A stretch of 64,000 nt of DNA from Kumtagia ephedrae (GCF_003012745.1 NZ_PXYK01000008.1:124001-188000), one strand, 5' to 3'. Shown: positions 8,301 to 16,723, counted from the first letter of the stretch. Notes: generated from the sequence alone by a model not told the origin. Program-made: numbers and translations.

Positions 8301-8324
8301 TTGACCAGTCGTTTGACCGGTCAA
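8301..8324. promoter_or_regulatory. Probable operator of the Phd/PIN operon
   Basis: Just upstream of the antitoxin start there are two copies of a TTGACC half-site at 8301 and 8313. The second copy forms the exact 12-bp palindrome TTGACCGGTCAA at 8313-8324. Paired palindromic sites immediately before a Phd-type antitoxin gene fit autoregulation by the antitoxin-toxin complex, but binding is inferred from position only. Confidence 0.5.
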
Positions 8325-8493
8325 TTTACTGATCCGCGCCGTCTTCGGCAAGAATCGATTGCTCTCGCTCGATGCGGCTTCAGGCCTACACGGCGATGAA
8401 ATTTTCATCTTCTGCCCAAAATTCGAACTTTGTTCGTTGCCCGAAGCGCGGACATCTTGCTATCGGAGCGGGCCCTTCGTTTTAGGTCCGCCG

Positions 8494-9003
8494 ATGCGCC
8501 GCCATTTTCGCTCCTTCACCGCCCGGCATGAACCCGGCGGCCAGTTCGTCTCGCACCTGAAATCGGGTGCCGGCGCCGTCCTTGGCATCGGTGCCGTCGG
8601 CGGGCTGGCGACGCTGACCGGGCTGCCGCTGCTGATCGCGCCGCTCGGCGCCACGGTGGTGCTGCTGTTCGGCCATCCCGCCAGCCCTCTGGCGCAGCCG
8701 ATCAACATTTTCGGCGGCTATCTGCTGGCGACCATCCTGGGCGTCGCCGCCGCGCTGGCCTTTCCCGGCCTCTGGTGGGTCGCGGCCGTGGCCGTCGGCG
8801 CGGCCATCGCCGGCATGCTGATGCTGCGCATCACCCATCCGCCGGCCGGCGCCATTCCCCTGGTGGCGCTGGCCTCGCCGCTGCAGAGCACGTCGCTGTT
8901 CATCACCGTCTTCGTGAGCTGCGTCAGCCTGGTCGGCCTGGCGCTGCTGCATCACCGGCTGCCGCCGCGCATCCAGTATCCGCGGCCGCTGCCGGAGGCC
9001 TGA
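8494..9003 (+). CDS. HPP family membrane protein
   Basis: A 169-residue protein with four predicted membrane helices and the family-defining HPP motif in LRITHPPAGAIPLV near residue 110. Another conserved segment is APLGATVVLLFGHPASPLAQP near residues 49-69. HPP proteins are integral membrane proteins; cyanobacterial and plant members are linked to nitrite transport, but bacterial roles are mostly untested. The ATG at 8494 begins a short basic cytosolic tail; the frame extends upstream by 45 codons without similarity. It is convergent with the MarR gene with no gap. Confidence 0.88.
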   Translation: MRRHFRSFTARHEPGGQFVSHLKSGAGAVLGIGAVGGLATLTGLPLLIAPLGATVVLLFGHPASPLAQPINIFGGYLLATILGVAAALAFPGLWWVAAVAVGAAIAGMLMLRITHPPAGAIPLVALASPLQSTSLFITVFVSCVSLVGLALLHHRLPPRIQYPRPLPEA

Positions 9004-9489
9004 TCAGAGCTTCAGCGCCCGCTCCAGCACCTCGATCGCGTTCTGGATCGCCTGCCGCTCGCTGGCGCTCGCCCGGCCGAGCAGCCGCGCCTCGTGCGCC
9101 TTCATCAGCGGCACCAGATCGCGGTAGGCGGCGTGCCCGGCGCGCGTCAGCGTCAGGTGCTCCAGCCTGCGGTCGAGCGGATCGATGCCTCGCGCCAGCC
9201 ATTTGCGCTTCTCCAGCGCCGAGACGGCGCGGCTGACCTTTGTCTTGTGCATGGAGGAATGCGCGCCGATCTCCGTCGCCGTCATCGTGCCGAACTGGCC
9301 AAGCGTCGCCAGCGTCCGCCATTCCGGCCGCGTCAGCCCGTGCCGGTCCGCATAGATCTTGGAGAACTCGCGGCTGACCTTGTCCGCCAGCCGGTTCAGC
9401 CGGTAGGGCAAAAACTCTTCGAGGGCGAGCAGCGGCTCCTGGCCGGCCCTGCTGGCCGGCATCGGGCGCGGGGCCGAGCGGGCAGGCAT
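9004..9489 (-). CDS. MarR family transcriptional regulator
   Basis: A 161-residue winged-helix regulator. Typical segments are RPEWRTLATLGQFGTMTATE, then the recognition helix region HKTKVSRAVSALEKRKWL and the wing DPLDRRLEHLTLT. The start at ATG 9487-9489 has GGAG six bases upstream; an in-frame extension to 9540 is less likely. It is divergent from the fumarylacetoacetate hydrolase gene, so control of tyrosine or homogentisate breakdown is the natural inference, with an aromatic acid as possible ligand. Confidence 0.9.
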   Translation of the reverse strand: MPARSAPRPMPASRAGQEPLLALEEFLPYRLNRLADKVSREFSKIYADRHGLTRPEWRTLATLGQFGTMTATEIGAHSSMHKTKVSRAVSALEKRKWLARGIDPLDRRLEHLTLTRAGHAAYRDLVPLMKAHEARLLGRASASERQAIQNAIEVLERALKL

Positions 9490-9507
9490 GGCGTGCTCCG
9501 GCTTGAT

Positions 9508-9538
9508 GGTTGCAAATCCAATTGTTACGGCCGCAACC
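9508..9538. promoter_or_regulatory. Inverted repeat in the marR/fah divergent region
   Basis: The arms GGTTGC (9508-9513) and GCAACC (9533-9538) are complementary and flank a 19-bp AT-richer core. Placed right before the MarR start and about 100 bp before the hydrolase start, it is a candidate MarR-type operator. Short arms make this tentative. Confidence 0.4.
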
Positions 9539-9636
9539 AAATCGCGTCAACGGCCGGTTCGCTGCCGCTCGATTGTCGAATGCGCCTTGACGGCCGACGC
9601 CGATCGCCGTGTTGTAGCTCGACCAGGGAGGATTTG

Positions 9637-10662
9637 ATGAAGCTTGCCAGCCTGAAGAACGGTTCTCGCGACGGACGGCTCGTCGTCGTCTCGCGCGACC
9701 TGACGCGCTACACCGACGCCTCCTTCCTCGTGCCGACGCTGCAGGCGGCGCTCGACAATTGGGCGCGGCTGGCACCGCATCTGGAGGCCATGGCCGAATC
9801 GCTGGAGACCGGCGCGGTGCCCTCGGTGCGCTTCCACGAGCACGACGCGCATTCGCCGCTGCCGCGCGCCTACCAGTGGGCCGACGGCTCGGCTTACGTG
9901 AACCACGTCGAGCTGGTGCGCAGGGCGCGCGGCGCGAAGATGCCGGAAAGCTTCTGGACCGAGCCGCTGATGTATCAGGGCGGTTCCGACGCCTTCCTGC
10001 CGCCGCGCGACGCGATCGTCATGGCCGACGAGGCCTGGGGCATCGACCTCGAGGCCGAGGTGGCCGTCATCGTCGACGACGTGCCCATGGGCGCCACGGT
10101 CGACGAGGCGCGCTCTGCGATCCGGCTGGTCATGCTGGTCAACGACGTCAGCCTGCGCGGCCTGATCCCGGCCGAGCTGGAGAAGGGATTCGGCTTCTTC
10201 CAGTCGAAGCCGTCCTCCGCCTTCTCGCCTGTCGCCGTCACGCCGGACGAGCTCGGCGATGCCTGGGACGGCGGGCGGGTCCGCCTGCCGCTCTCGGTCG
10301 AGCTCAACGGCAAGCCGTTCGGGCGCGCCGATGCGGGCGTCGACATGACCTTCGATTTTCCGCAGCTGATCGCCCATGCGGCGAAGACGCGGCCGCTCGG
10401 CGCCGGCGCGATCATCGGCTCGGGCACCGTCTCCAACAAGCTCGACGGCGGACCGGGCAGGCCGATCGCTGCCGGCGGCGTCGGCTATTCCTGCATCGCC
10501 GAGCAGCGCATGGTCGAGGCGATCGAGGCCGGCGCGGCCAAGACGCCGTTCCTGCGCTTCGGCGACACCGTGCGCATCGAGATGAAGGACAGGAGCGGCC
10601 ACTCGATCTTCGGCGCCATCGAGCAGACGGTGCGGCGGGCGGGAGAGCAGGAGGGGCAGTGA
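9637..10662 (+). CDS. Fumarylacetoacetate hydrolase family protein (probable fumarylacetoacetase)
   Basis: A 341-residue FAH-superfamily enzyme. Metal-coordinating acidic residues are seen in WGIDLEAEVAVIVDD (the E-x-E pair), and the family segments MLVNDVSLR, FQSKPSSAFSP and IIGSGTVSN follow. In tyrosine degradation fumarylacetoacetase splits fumarylacetoacetate to fumarate and acetoacetate; the presence of hpd 1.2 kb away supports that role, but other FAH-fold hydrolases cannot be excluded. The start ATG 9637 follows GGGAGGATTTG. The next gene starts inside the stop codon (GTGA overlap), showing an operon. maiA and hmgA are not in the window. Confidence 0.9.
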   Translation: MKLASLKNGSRDGRLVVVSRDLTRYTDASFLVPTLQAALDNWARLAPHLEAMAESLETGAVPSVRFHEHDAHSPLPRAYQWADGSAYVNHVELVRRARGAKMPESFWTEPLMYQGGSDAFLPPRDAIVMADEAWGIDLEAEVAVIVDDVPMGATVDEARSAIRLVMLVNDVSLRGLIPAELEKGFGFFQSKPSSAFSPVAVTPDELGDAWDGGRVRLPLSVELNGKPFGRADAGVDMTFDFPQLIAHAAKTRPLGAGAIIGSGTVSNKLDGGPGRPIAAGGVGYSCIAEQRMVEAIEAGAAKTPFLRFGDTVRIEMKDRSGHSIFGAIEQTVRRAGEQEGQ

Positions 10663-10943
10663 GCCTCTGGTTTCCGATCCTCACCGGCCTTTGGGGCGTC
10701 GTCATGCTCGTCGTCTTCGTCCAGGCGATCCGGCTCTCCTACCGCATCGAGGCGCGCTCGCCGGACCTCGCCAACCGGTCCGGCCTGCCGCGCAACGCCC
10801 TGATCTTCCACACCGTGACGAATTCGGGCGTGGCGCGCGATGCCGGGACGCAAGCCATGCGGCGGCGCATGAACGGCCTGCTCGTCGCCAATCTGGTCGG
10901 TTTTTTGCTGTTGTGGGCGGGGCTGCAATTTATCGGGTATTAG
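10659..10943 (+). CDS. Small two-helix membrane protein
   Basis: A 94-residue protein starting with GTG at 10659, overlapping the stop of the fumarylacetoacetate hydrolase gene by four bases. Two hydrophobic helices flank a polar loop: LWFPILTGLWGVVMLVVFVQ near residues 3-22 and VANLVGFLLLWAGLQF near 76-91. I do not recognise a family. Tight coupling to a cytosolic catabolic enzyme suggests cotranscription, with a possible role in transport or membrane association. The DinB gene follows after 11 bp. Confidence 0.75.
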   Translation: MSLWFPILTGLWGVVMLVVFVQAIRLSYRIEARSPDLANRSGLPRNALIFHTVTNSGVARDAGTQAMRRRMNGLLVANLVGFLLLWAGLQFIGY

Positions 10944-10954
10944 GAGGCAGAGAT

Positions 10955-11491
10955 ATGGAGCTTCTCACCCATTTCCGCCGCATGGCCGAAAACAATCTCT
11001 GGTCCAACGACCGCCTCTACCGCGCAGTGCTGGCGCTGCGACCCGGCGAGCTGGATGCGCCGCGCACCAGCTTCTTCCCGTCGATCAGGGAGACGCTGAA
11101 CCACATCCTGTCGGTCGACCTCTATTATCTCGACATGCTGGAGGAGGGCGGGCTCGGCCTGAATATCTTCGACACCTATGCCGAGAGCGGCGACGCCCGC
11201 CAGCTTGCGGAGAGCCAGGCGGCGTTCGACCGCCGTCTTCTCGCCTTCTGCGAGAACCTGGCGGCGGAAGACCTCGACCACCGCGTGCCGACGGACCGCG
11301 GCGAAGACGGGATGATCCCCGAACGCATCGGCTACCTGCTCACCCATCTCTTCCAGCACGACATCCACCATCGCGGCCAGGTGCACGCGATGCTGTCGGG
11401 CACCTCGGTCAAGCCACCGCAGCTCGACGAGTTCTTTCTCGATTTCGACCGGAAGCTGAGGAAGGAGGAGGTGGAGCGGCTGGGCCTATAG
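10955..11491 (+). CDS. DinB family protein
   Basis: A 178-residue four-helix-bundle protein of the DinB/YfiT family. The putative metal-binding histidines are visible: His50 in TLNHILSVD and the HDIHHRGQ motif at 134-141 near the C-terminal part of the bundle. Members are often thiol- or metal-dependent transferases or hydrolases; this one may be a glutathione- or mycothiol-like S-transferase, which would match a maleylacetoacetate isomerase role next to fah, but that is speculation. It has a strong AGGAGG site and follows the small membrane protein by 11 bp. Its 3' end overlaps the next, convergent gene by 6 bp. Confidence 0.88.
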   Translation: MELLTHFRRMAENNLWSNDRLYRAVLALRPGELDAPRTSFFPSIRETLNHILSVDLYYLDMLEEGGLGLNIFDTYAESGDARQLAESQAAFDRRLLAFCENLAAEDLDHRVPTDRGEDGMIPERIGYLLTHLFQHDIHHRGQVHAMLSGTSVKPPQLDEFFLDFDRKLRKEEVERLGL

Positions 11492-11719
11492 GCTGACGCC
11501 GCCTAGCCGATCTGCGAATACGCGCGCCATCAGTTCCGCGGTGCGCGGGTCCTGAACAATCCGGTGCAGTCGGACCAGTTCGGCGAAGACTTCGTCCAGA
11601 TCGCCGGAATAGATTAGCTCCATATGGTCGTTGACCAGATTTGCCCGGTCTTCGGCCTGCCGCCGAAGGCGCATTTCCCGATCCTGGGCGGTCTCCTTCG
11701 AGAAGTCACGCGGCTGCAT
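11486..11719 (-). CDS. Small hypothetical protein
   Basis: A 77-residue charged, mostly helical protein without signal or membrane segment. The start at ATG 11717-11719 has a good GGAGG six bases upstream, which is the main reason for calling it a gene. No family is recognised. It overlaps the last bases of the convergent DinB gene (11486-11491). A helix around residues 30-60 contains ELIYSGDLDEVFAELVRLHR. Confidence 0.65.
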   Translation of the reverse strand: MQPRDFSKETAQDREMRLRRQAEDRANLVNDHMELIYSGDLDEVFAELVRLHRIVQDPRTAELMARVFADRLGGVSL

Positions 11720-11868
11720 GGCGCCCTCCCTGACAGAAGCGACATTACCCCTCGGACCTGCAAAAGGGAACGGCTGGCCTTCATTCGTGGAATGCTCATT
11801 CGAACACCTTCACCGACTTTGCGTCAAAGCCGGTGAAGAAAATGGCCGATCAGAGCAAAAAACCGCGC

Positions 11869-12978
11869 CTACGCCGCCTTCTCCTTCAGAACCCCGCGCC
11901 GGATCTGGTCTTCCTCGATCGATTCGAACAGGGCGCGGAAATTGCCCTCGCCGAAGCCTTCGTCGCCCTTCCTCTGGATGAACTCGAAGAAGATCGGGCC
12001 GATCACGGTCTTGGAGAATATCTGCAGCAGGATCTTCGTCGTGCCGCCGTCGACCACGCCTTCGCCGTCGATCAGGATGCCGTGCTTCTTCATGCGCTCG
12101 ACGGGCTCGTCATGGCCGGAGACTCTGGCGAACGAGCGCTCGTAATAAGTGTCCGGCGGGCCGGGCATGAATTTCAGCCCGTTGCCGTCCAGCCGGTCGG
12201 TGGCGCCGTAAATGTCCTCGGTGCCGACGGCGATGTGCTGGATGCCTTCGCCCTTGTACTTCTTCAAAAATTCCTCGATCTGGCTGGTGTCGTCCTTGGA
12301 CTCGTTCAGCGGGATGCGGATCTTTCCGCACGGGCTGGTGATGGCGCGGCTGACCAGGCCGGTGATGCGCCCGTCAATGTCGAAATAGTGGATCTGCTTG
12401 AAGCCGAACAACTCGCGGTAGAACGCCCACCACTTGTCCATCTGGCCGCGATAGACGTTGTGGGTGAGGTGGTCGAGGTAATAGAAGCCGACGCCTTCCG
12501 GCTTCGGATCGCGCTCGCCCAGCCATTCGAACTCCTGGTCGTAGGCAGAGCCCTTCTCGCCATAGTAGTCGACGAAATAGAGCAGCGAGCCGCCGATGCC
12601 GACGATCGCCGGCACATCGAGCGTCTTGTCCTGGCCGGTATACGGCGTCGCCCCCTTCGACACGGCATGCTCGAAGGCATGTTTCGCGTCGACCACGCGC
12701 CAGGCCATCGACGGCGCGCAGGGGCCGTGCTTCTCGACGAAGCTCATGGCGTGCGAGCCGCGCTGGGCGTTGAGCACATAGTTGATGTCGCCCTGGCGCC
12801 AAACGGTGATGTTCTTGGTGCGGTGGCGCGCCACCGGCGTATAACCCATGCGCTCGAACAGCGTGCCGAGCTTCTCCGGCTCGGGATGCGCGAATTCGAC
12901 GAACTCGAAGCCGTCGGTGCCGGCCGGGTTGGCCTTGCTGATCTTGGCGGGCGGCGCGTCGTGCGGGAAGGGGCCCAT
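11869..12978 (-). CDS. hpd: 4-Hydroxyphenylpyruvate dioxygenase
   Basis: A 369-residue non-haem iron dioxygenase that turns 4-hydroxyphenylpyruvate into homogentisate in tyrosine degradation. Two vicinal-oxygen-chelate halves are present. Iron ligands fit a His in DHLTHNV (His170 or His173), His248 in IQHIAVG and Glu332 in FFEFIQRKGDEGFGEGNF. The start at ATG 12976-12978 has GGAGG five bases upstream. It is divergent from an Lrp-type regulator that probably controls it. The fumarylacetoacetate hydrolase lies downstream of its 3' end on the other strand. Confidence 0.96.
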   Translation of the reverse strand: MGPFPHDAPPAKISKANPAGTDGFEFVEFAHPEPEKLGTLFERMGYTPVARHRTKNITVWRQGDINYVLNAQRGSHAMSFVEKHGPCAPSMAWRVVDAKHAFEHAVSKGATPYTGQDKTLDVPAIVGIGGSLLYFVDYYGEKGSAYDQEFEWLGERDPKPEGVGFYYLDHLTHNVYRGQMDKWWAFYRELFGFKQIHYFDIDGRITGLVSRAITSPCGKIRIPLNESKDDTSQIEEFLKKYKGEGIQHIAVGTEDIYGATDRLDGNGLKFMPGPPDTYYERSFARVSGHDEPVERMKKHGILIDGEGVVDGGTTKILLQIFSKTVIGPIFFEFIQRKGDEGFGEGNFRALFESIEEDQIRRGVLKEKAA

Positions 12979-13073
12979 GATGTCCTCCAGGCGGTCAGAG
13001 TGCGGACTTGCCGGAATCATACGCCGATCGGCCCGCATTGTGCTTGCATTCGCGGGCGCCCGGTGCTGCATTG

Positions 13074-13090
13074 ATGCACGGTTCGTGCAT
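13074..13090. promoter_or_regulatory. Inverted repeat in the hpd/lrp divergent region
   Basis: ATGCAC-GGTTC-GTGCAT forms a perfect 6-bp inverted repeat with a 5-bp centre, ending 16 bp before the regulator start. Position and symmetry fit an Lrp-type operator controlling the regulator itself and possibly hpd. Confidence 0.45.
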
Positions 13091-13106
13091 GTGAGCGGAA
13101 AAGACG

Positions 13107-13574
13107 ATGAACGGCGAGCGTCTGGACGATTTCGACCGCAAGATGCTGGCGCTTCTGCAGGACGATGCGCGGCTCACCAACAACGATCTGTCGGAACGCG
13201 TGAACCTGTCGCCGTCGCAATGCTCGCGCCGCCGCCAGCGGCTGGAGGAGGAGGGCTTCATCACCGGCTACCGGGCGCGGCTCGACCGCGACCGGCTGGG
13301 CTTCCCCCTGGTCAGCGTGATCTCGGTGACGCTCGCCACCCACAACCGCGACAATGCGCGCCGCTTCGGCGAGCTGATCGCCCGCCTGCCCGAGGTGCAG
13401 GAGGCGCACGCGCTCACCGGCGAGATGGACTATTTCCTCAAGGTGGTGACTCCCGACTTGAAGGCGCTGTCGCGCTTCGTCAACGACGAACTTTTGCCGC
13501 ACGATTCCGTGCAGCACGTGAAGACGGCGATCGTGCTGGAGACGCTGAAGGAGACCGGAGCGCTGCCTTTGTGA
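13107..13574 (+). CDS. Lrp/AsnC family transcriptional regulator
   Basis: A 155-residue regulator with an N-terminal helix-turn-helix (LDDFDRKMLALLQDDARLTN, then NDLSERVNLSPSQCSRR at about residues 26-42) and a C-terminal RAM ligand-binding domain with TGEMDYFLKVVTPDL. Divergent from hpd, it is most likely an activator of aromatic amino-acid catabolism responding to tyrosine or phenylalanine; the ligand is inferred from context only. A 217-bp gap with nothing recognisable follows. Confidence 0.93.
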   Translation: MNGERLDDFDRKMLALLQDDARLTNNDLSERVNLSPSQCSRRRQRLEEEGFITGYRARLDRDRLGFPLVSVISVTLATHNRDNARRFGELIARLPEVQEAHALTGEMDYFLKVVTPDLKALSRFVNDELLPHDSVQHVKTAIVLETLKETGALPL

Positions 13575-13791
13575 ATGCGCTCCAGGTTCGGGAGTTGGAA
13601 ACGGTGGACCGAAAACGAGCGATCACGCCACTTCCAGACCTTGCCGCAAATCCTCGTATCGCCGGCAGGGTTCTCGCAAACCTTGCCAGGTCATGAGCCC
13701 ACTGGTAGCGTCAAGTCGAGTGGGGATATCTACTTTAGATGTGCATGCCGTTGTTCGAACATAGCTTTTCACATTGCAAGGGATCTCCGTC

Positions 13792-14985
13792 ATGTCGGAC
13801 ACACCTCAACAAGGCCTCGATCGTCGCGACTTCATGATCGCATCGATTGCCACGCTCGGGGCGTCTGCTGCCCTCGCCGCCGGCAGTGGTGATGCGAATG
13901 CCCAGGAGGCGGCGACACCCCCTGCCGATCCGGCATCGGGCACCGTCTACACCGGCGAAACAATCCAGGGAAAAAAGGTCGTCAGCGGGCTCGACGTCGA
14001 CGATCTCGAGCCGGGGCAGAAGCACTTCCTGTATTTCCAGGGCGTGCAGATGCCGAGCGGACAGCACTGGTATGTGTCCGTGACGGTGGCCAGGGGGGCG
14101 AAGCCGGGCAAGCGCGTCGTGCTCACCAGTGGCGTGCATGGCGACGAGATGAGTTCCATCCACACAGTCCAGACGGTGATGAACCAGCTCGACCCGGCCG
14201 CCATGTCGGGCACGGTCATGGCGGTCACGGATATTGCCCGCCCGGCCATCGAAAGCATGCAGCGCAGATGGCCCAACTCGGGCAGGGGCATCGATCTGGT
14301 CGACATGAATCGGGTGTGGCCGGGGAACGAGAACGACATCACCGCACCCAGCCGGCATGCCGGGCTGCTGTTCAACCGGCTGCTGCGGCCGAACGCCGAC
14401 TTCGCGATCGACTTCCATACCGGTACGACCGGGTTCGAGGTCGCCGCGTTCAATATCGCCGAGATGGACGTGCCCGAGATCAAGGCGATGGCGGAGCTAT
14501 ATCCCGTCGGCCAGATCTTCGACAACCCTACCTATCCCAGCGTGCTCCATAACGCGTTCAACGCCGCGGGCATTCCGTCCTTCTGCCCGGAGATCGGGGC
14601 TGCCCGGCACCTCGACCTCGAAATGATCGCGCTGTTCGTGGAAGGCACGATGAACGTGCTCAAGCATCACGGTATCGTCGCCGGGCCGATGGGGCGCACC
14701 GGCAAGGACGTGCATGTCTTCGTCGGCAACAGTGCCTTCCCGATTTTGGCGACGGAGGGCGGGATCGTCGAGCATCTGGTCAAGCTCAACGACAAGGTCG
14801 AGCCCGGCCAGAAGCTGGCCATCCAGCGCAACGGTTTTGGCGAGGTGGTCGCGGAATATACCAGCGGCGTGGCCGGGGAAGTGACGGGCCAGCGCAGCGA
14901 CGCCATGTCCGAGCCCGGCAACCCGCTGGTGTTCGTCCTGTTCAACAAGCCGACGCCGGAGGGTGCTGAATCCTATCCCGAGTAA
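13792..14985 (+). CDS. Tat-exported succinylglutamate desuccinylase/aspartoacylase family protein
   Basis: A 397-residue zinc carboxypeptidase-fold protein of the AstE/aspartoacylase family. The zinc site is visible as His116 and Glu119 in GVHGDEMSS and His209 in DFHTGTTG; the substrate-binding DMNRVWPG with Arg174 is also there. Residues 10-37 form a twin-arginine signal (DRRDFMIA then an Ala-rich core ending ANA), so the enzyme is probably periplasmic, unlike the classical cytosolic members. The start ATG 13792 places the signal at the N-terminus. The substrate is unknown, presumably an N-acylated amino acid or related amide. It stands alone with no operon partners. Confidence 0.85.
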   Translation: MSDTPQQGLDRRDFMIASIATLGASAALAAGSGDANAQEAATPPADPASGTVYTGETIQGKKVVSGLDVDDLEPGQKHFLYFQGVQMPSGQHWYVSVTVARGAKPGKRVVLTSGVHGDEMSSIHTVQTVMNQLDPAAMSGTVMAVTDIARPAIESMQRRWPNSGRGIDLVDMNRVWPGNENDITAPSRHAGLLFNRLLRPNADFAIDFHTGTTGFEVAAFNIAEMDVPEIKAMAELYPVGQIFDNPTYPSVLHNAFNAAGIPSFCPEIGAARHLDLEMIALFVEGTMNVLKHHGIVAGPMGRTGKDVHVFVGNSAFPILATEGGIVEHLVKLNDKVEPGQKLAIQRNGFGEVVAEYTSGVAGEVTGQRSDAMSEPGNPLVFVLFNKPTPEGAESYPE

Positions 14986-15001
14986 TGTTCACGCCGACAC
15001 C

Positions 15002-15065
15002 TTGGCGACCGGCCTTGCCGGCCGCCAGTGCTCATGGCGAGAACATTGGCGACTGGCCTGCCGGC
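15002..15065. repeat. Short direct repeat downstream of the aspartoacylase gene
   Basis: A 21-bp unit at 15002-15022 (TTGGCGACCGGCCTTGCCGG plus C) recurs at 15046-15065 with one substitution and one deletion, giving a 43-44 bp period. The function is unknown; it could be a by-product of slippage in a non-coding region. Confidence 0.5.
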
Positions 15066-15166
15066 ACAACTATTCTCATCCTGCGGTGCGAGCCCGCACG
15101 ATATTGGATGGAAGCGATATCATCGACGGGCGAGCGTCGAGGGACGCACCACAAATTGCAGTCCGC

Positions 15167-15505
15167 TCACCCCTTCGCCTGTTTGGCCGCCATAAAAATA
15201 TTGGTCGAGCGCGCGCCGGAGCGGCAGTAGGCGAAGACCGGGCCGGGAATCTCGTCGAGCGCCTCGGCCATCTCAGCAACATCCTCTTCGGTCATCTGGC
15301 CGCTGGTGAAGGGGATGTGGCGGAAGACGAGTTCCGCGGCTTCCGCCGCCACCGCGATCTCGGCCGCGCTCGGCTGGCCGGGCTGCTCGTCGTCGGGGCG
15401 GTTGCAGATGATGGAGCGGAATCCCGCCTCCTTGATGGCGCGGATGTCGTCGGCGGCGATCTGGCCGGACACGGCGTAGTCGTCGGTAACCTGGCGGATG
15501 TCCAT
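15167..15505 (-). CDS. TIGR01244-type phosphatase-like protein (DUF442)
   Basis: A 112-residue protein with a dual-specificity-phosphatase-like fold. The conserved parts are the N-terminal VTDDYAVSGQI, ICNRPDDEQPGQP near residue 34, and the P-loop FAYCRSGARST (Cys-X5-Arg) near residues 92-102. Members occur alone or fused to beta-lactamase-like sulfur dioxygenases, so a role in sulfide or persulfide metabolism is suspected, though unproven. The start at ATG 15503-15505 follows a GGAG. No sulfur dioxygenase gene is adjacent. Confidence 0.88.
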   Translation of the reverse strand: MDIRQVTDDYAVSGQIAADDIRAIKEAGFRSIICNRPDDEQPGQPSAAEIAVAAEAAELVFRHIPFTSGQMTEEDVAEMAEALDEIPGPVFAYCRSGARSTNIFMAAKQAKG

Positions 15506-15621
15506 GGGTAGAAGCTCCGGAGAAATCTCTGCCGGTGTCATGCCACCGCGCGGGCGTCGCCGCAACCGCTGCATTGCGCCGCGGCCGGCTTCAGGGCGAC
15601 GCACCGCCCCTGAAGCGGGGA

Positions 15622-16623
15622 TCAGACCGGTCGCTCGCTATCAAGCATTGCCATCTGGTGCTCGTCGTAGCGCGAGCCCGCCGCGGCACCCTTCGGCGCC
15701 GCCCGCTCGATCGCCGCCAGATCGTCCGGCGACAGCGCGAGGTCGAGCGCGCCCAGCGCCTCGGCGAGCCGGTCGCGCCGCCGCGCGCCGATCAGCGGCA
15801 CGATGTCGTCGCCCTGCGCCAGCACCCAGGCGATGGCGATCTGCGCGACGCTGGCGCCGCGGCTGTCGGCCACACGCCGCAGCGCCTCGACGAGGGCGAG
15901 ATTGCGCTCGAGATTGCCGTCCTGGAAGCGCGGGCTGCGGCCGCGGAAATCCCCGGCCTGCGTCGCCCGCTGCCTGTCCCAATGGCCGCTGATCAGCCCG
16001 CGCGACAAGACCCCATAGGCGGTGATGCCGATGCCGAGCTCGCGGCAGGTCTGCAGGATGCCGTTCTCGATGCCGCGCGAGATCAGCGAATATTCGATCT
16101 GCAGGTCGGCGATCGGGTGGACGCTTGCCGCGCGCCGGATCGTCTCGGAGCCGACCTCCGACAGGCCGATATGTCTGACATAGCCGGCCTTCACCAGATC
16201 GGCGACGGCGCCGATGGTCTCTTCGATCGGCACGTTGGGGTCGAGGCGCGCCGGCCGGTAGATGTCGATCGCCTCGACGCCAAGCCGCTTCAAGCTGTAG
16301 GCGGCCGCGGTCTTCACCGCGCTGGGGCGGCCGTCGAAGCCGAGCCAGGAGCCGTCCGGCCCGCGCTGCGCGCCGAACTTCACGCTGATCGCCACCGTGC
16401 CGGTGCTGCGGGCGCGCAGCGCCTCCGCGATCAGCAGCTCGTTGTGGCCCATGCCGTAGAAATCGCCGGTATCGAGCAGCGTGATGCCGGCGTCGAGGGC
16501 CGCATGCAGCGTCGCCAGGCTTTCCTCGCGGTTGGCCGGACCGTAGAGGTCCGACATGCCCATGCAGCCCAGCCCGAGCCTCGACACGAGCGGGCCGGTT
16601 TTTCCGAGGGTGCGTTCGTCCAT
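15622..16623 (-). CDS. Aldo/keto reductase, catalytic His replaced
   Basis: A 333-residue TIM-barrel oxidoreductase. Three of the four catalytic residues are present: Asp51 and Tyr56 in DTGDFYG, and Lys82 in SVKFGA. The usual catalytic His in the following strand (Y-x-L-H-R-x-D-P) is replaced: the segment reads DIYRPARLDP, putting Ala125 at that place. The start at ATG 16621-16623 is preferred over the ATG 12 bases upstream because GGAG lies at the right distance. It is divergent from a LysR regulator that probably controls it. The substrate is unknown. Confidence 0.9.
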   Translation of the reverse strand: MDERTLGKTGPLVSRLGLGCMGMSDLYGPANREESLATLHAALDAGITLLDTGDFYGMGHNELLIAEALRARSTGTVAISVKFGAQRGPDGSWLGFDGRPSAVKTAAAYSLKRLGVEAIDIYRPARLDPNVPIEETIGAVADLVKAGYVRHIGLSEVGSETIRRAASVHPIADLQIEYSLISRGIENGILQTCRELGIGITAYGVLSRGLISGHWDRQRATQAGDFRGRSPRFQDGNLERNLALVEALRRVADSRGASVAQIAIAWVLAQGDDIVPLIGARRRDRLAEALGALDLALSPDDLAAIERAAPKGAAAGSRYDEHQMAMLDSERPV

Positions 16624-16723
16624 CTTTCTCTCCATTCGCGACGCGGCTCATGCAGGAGCCTTGAGCGCGAAGATGGCGCATGCTCTACTGTGCGATAAGC
16701 TGCCCTTGTCGAAACAGACCGTG

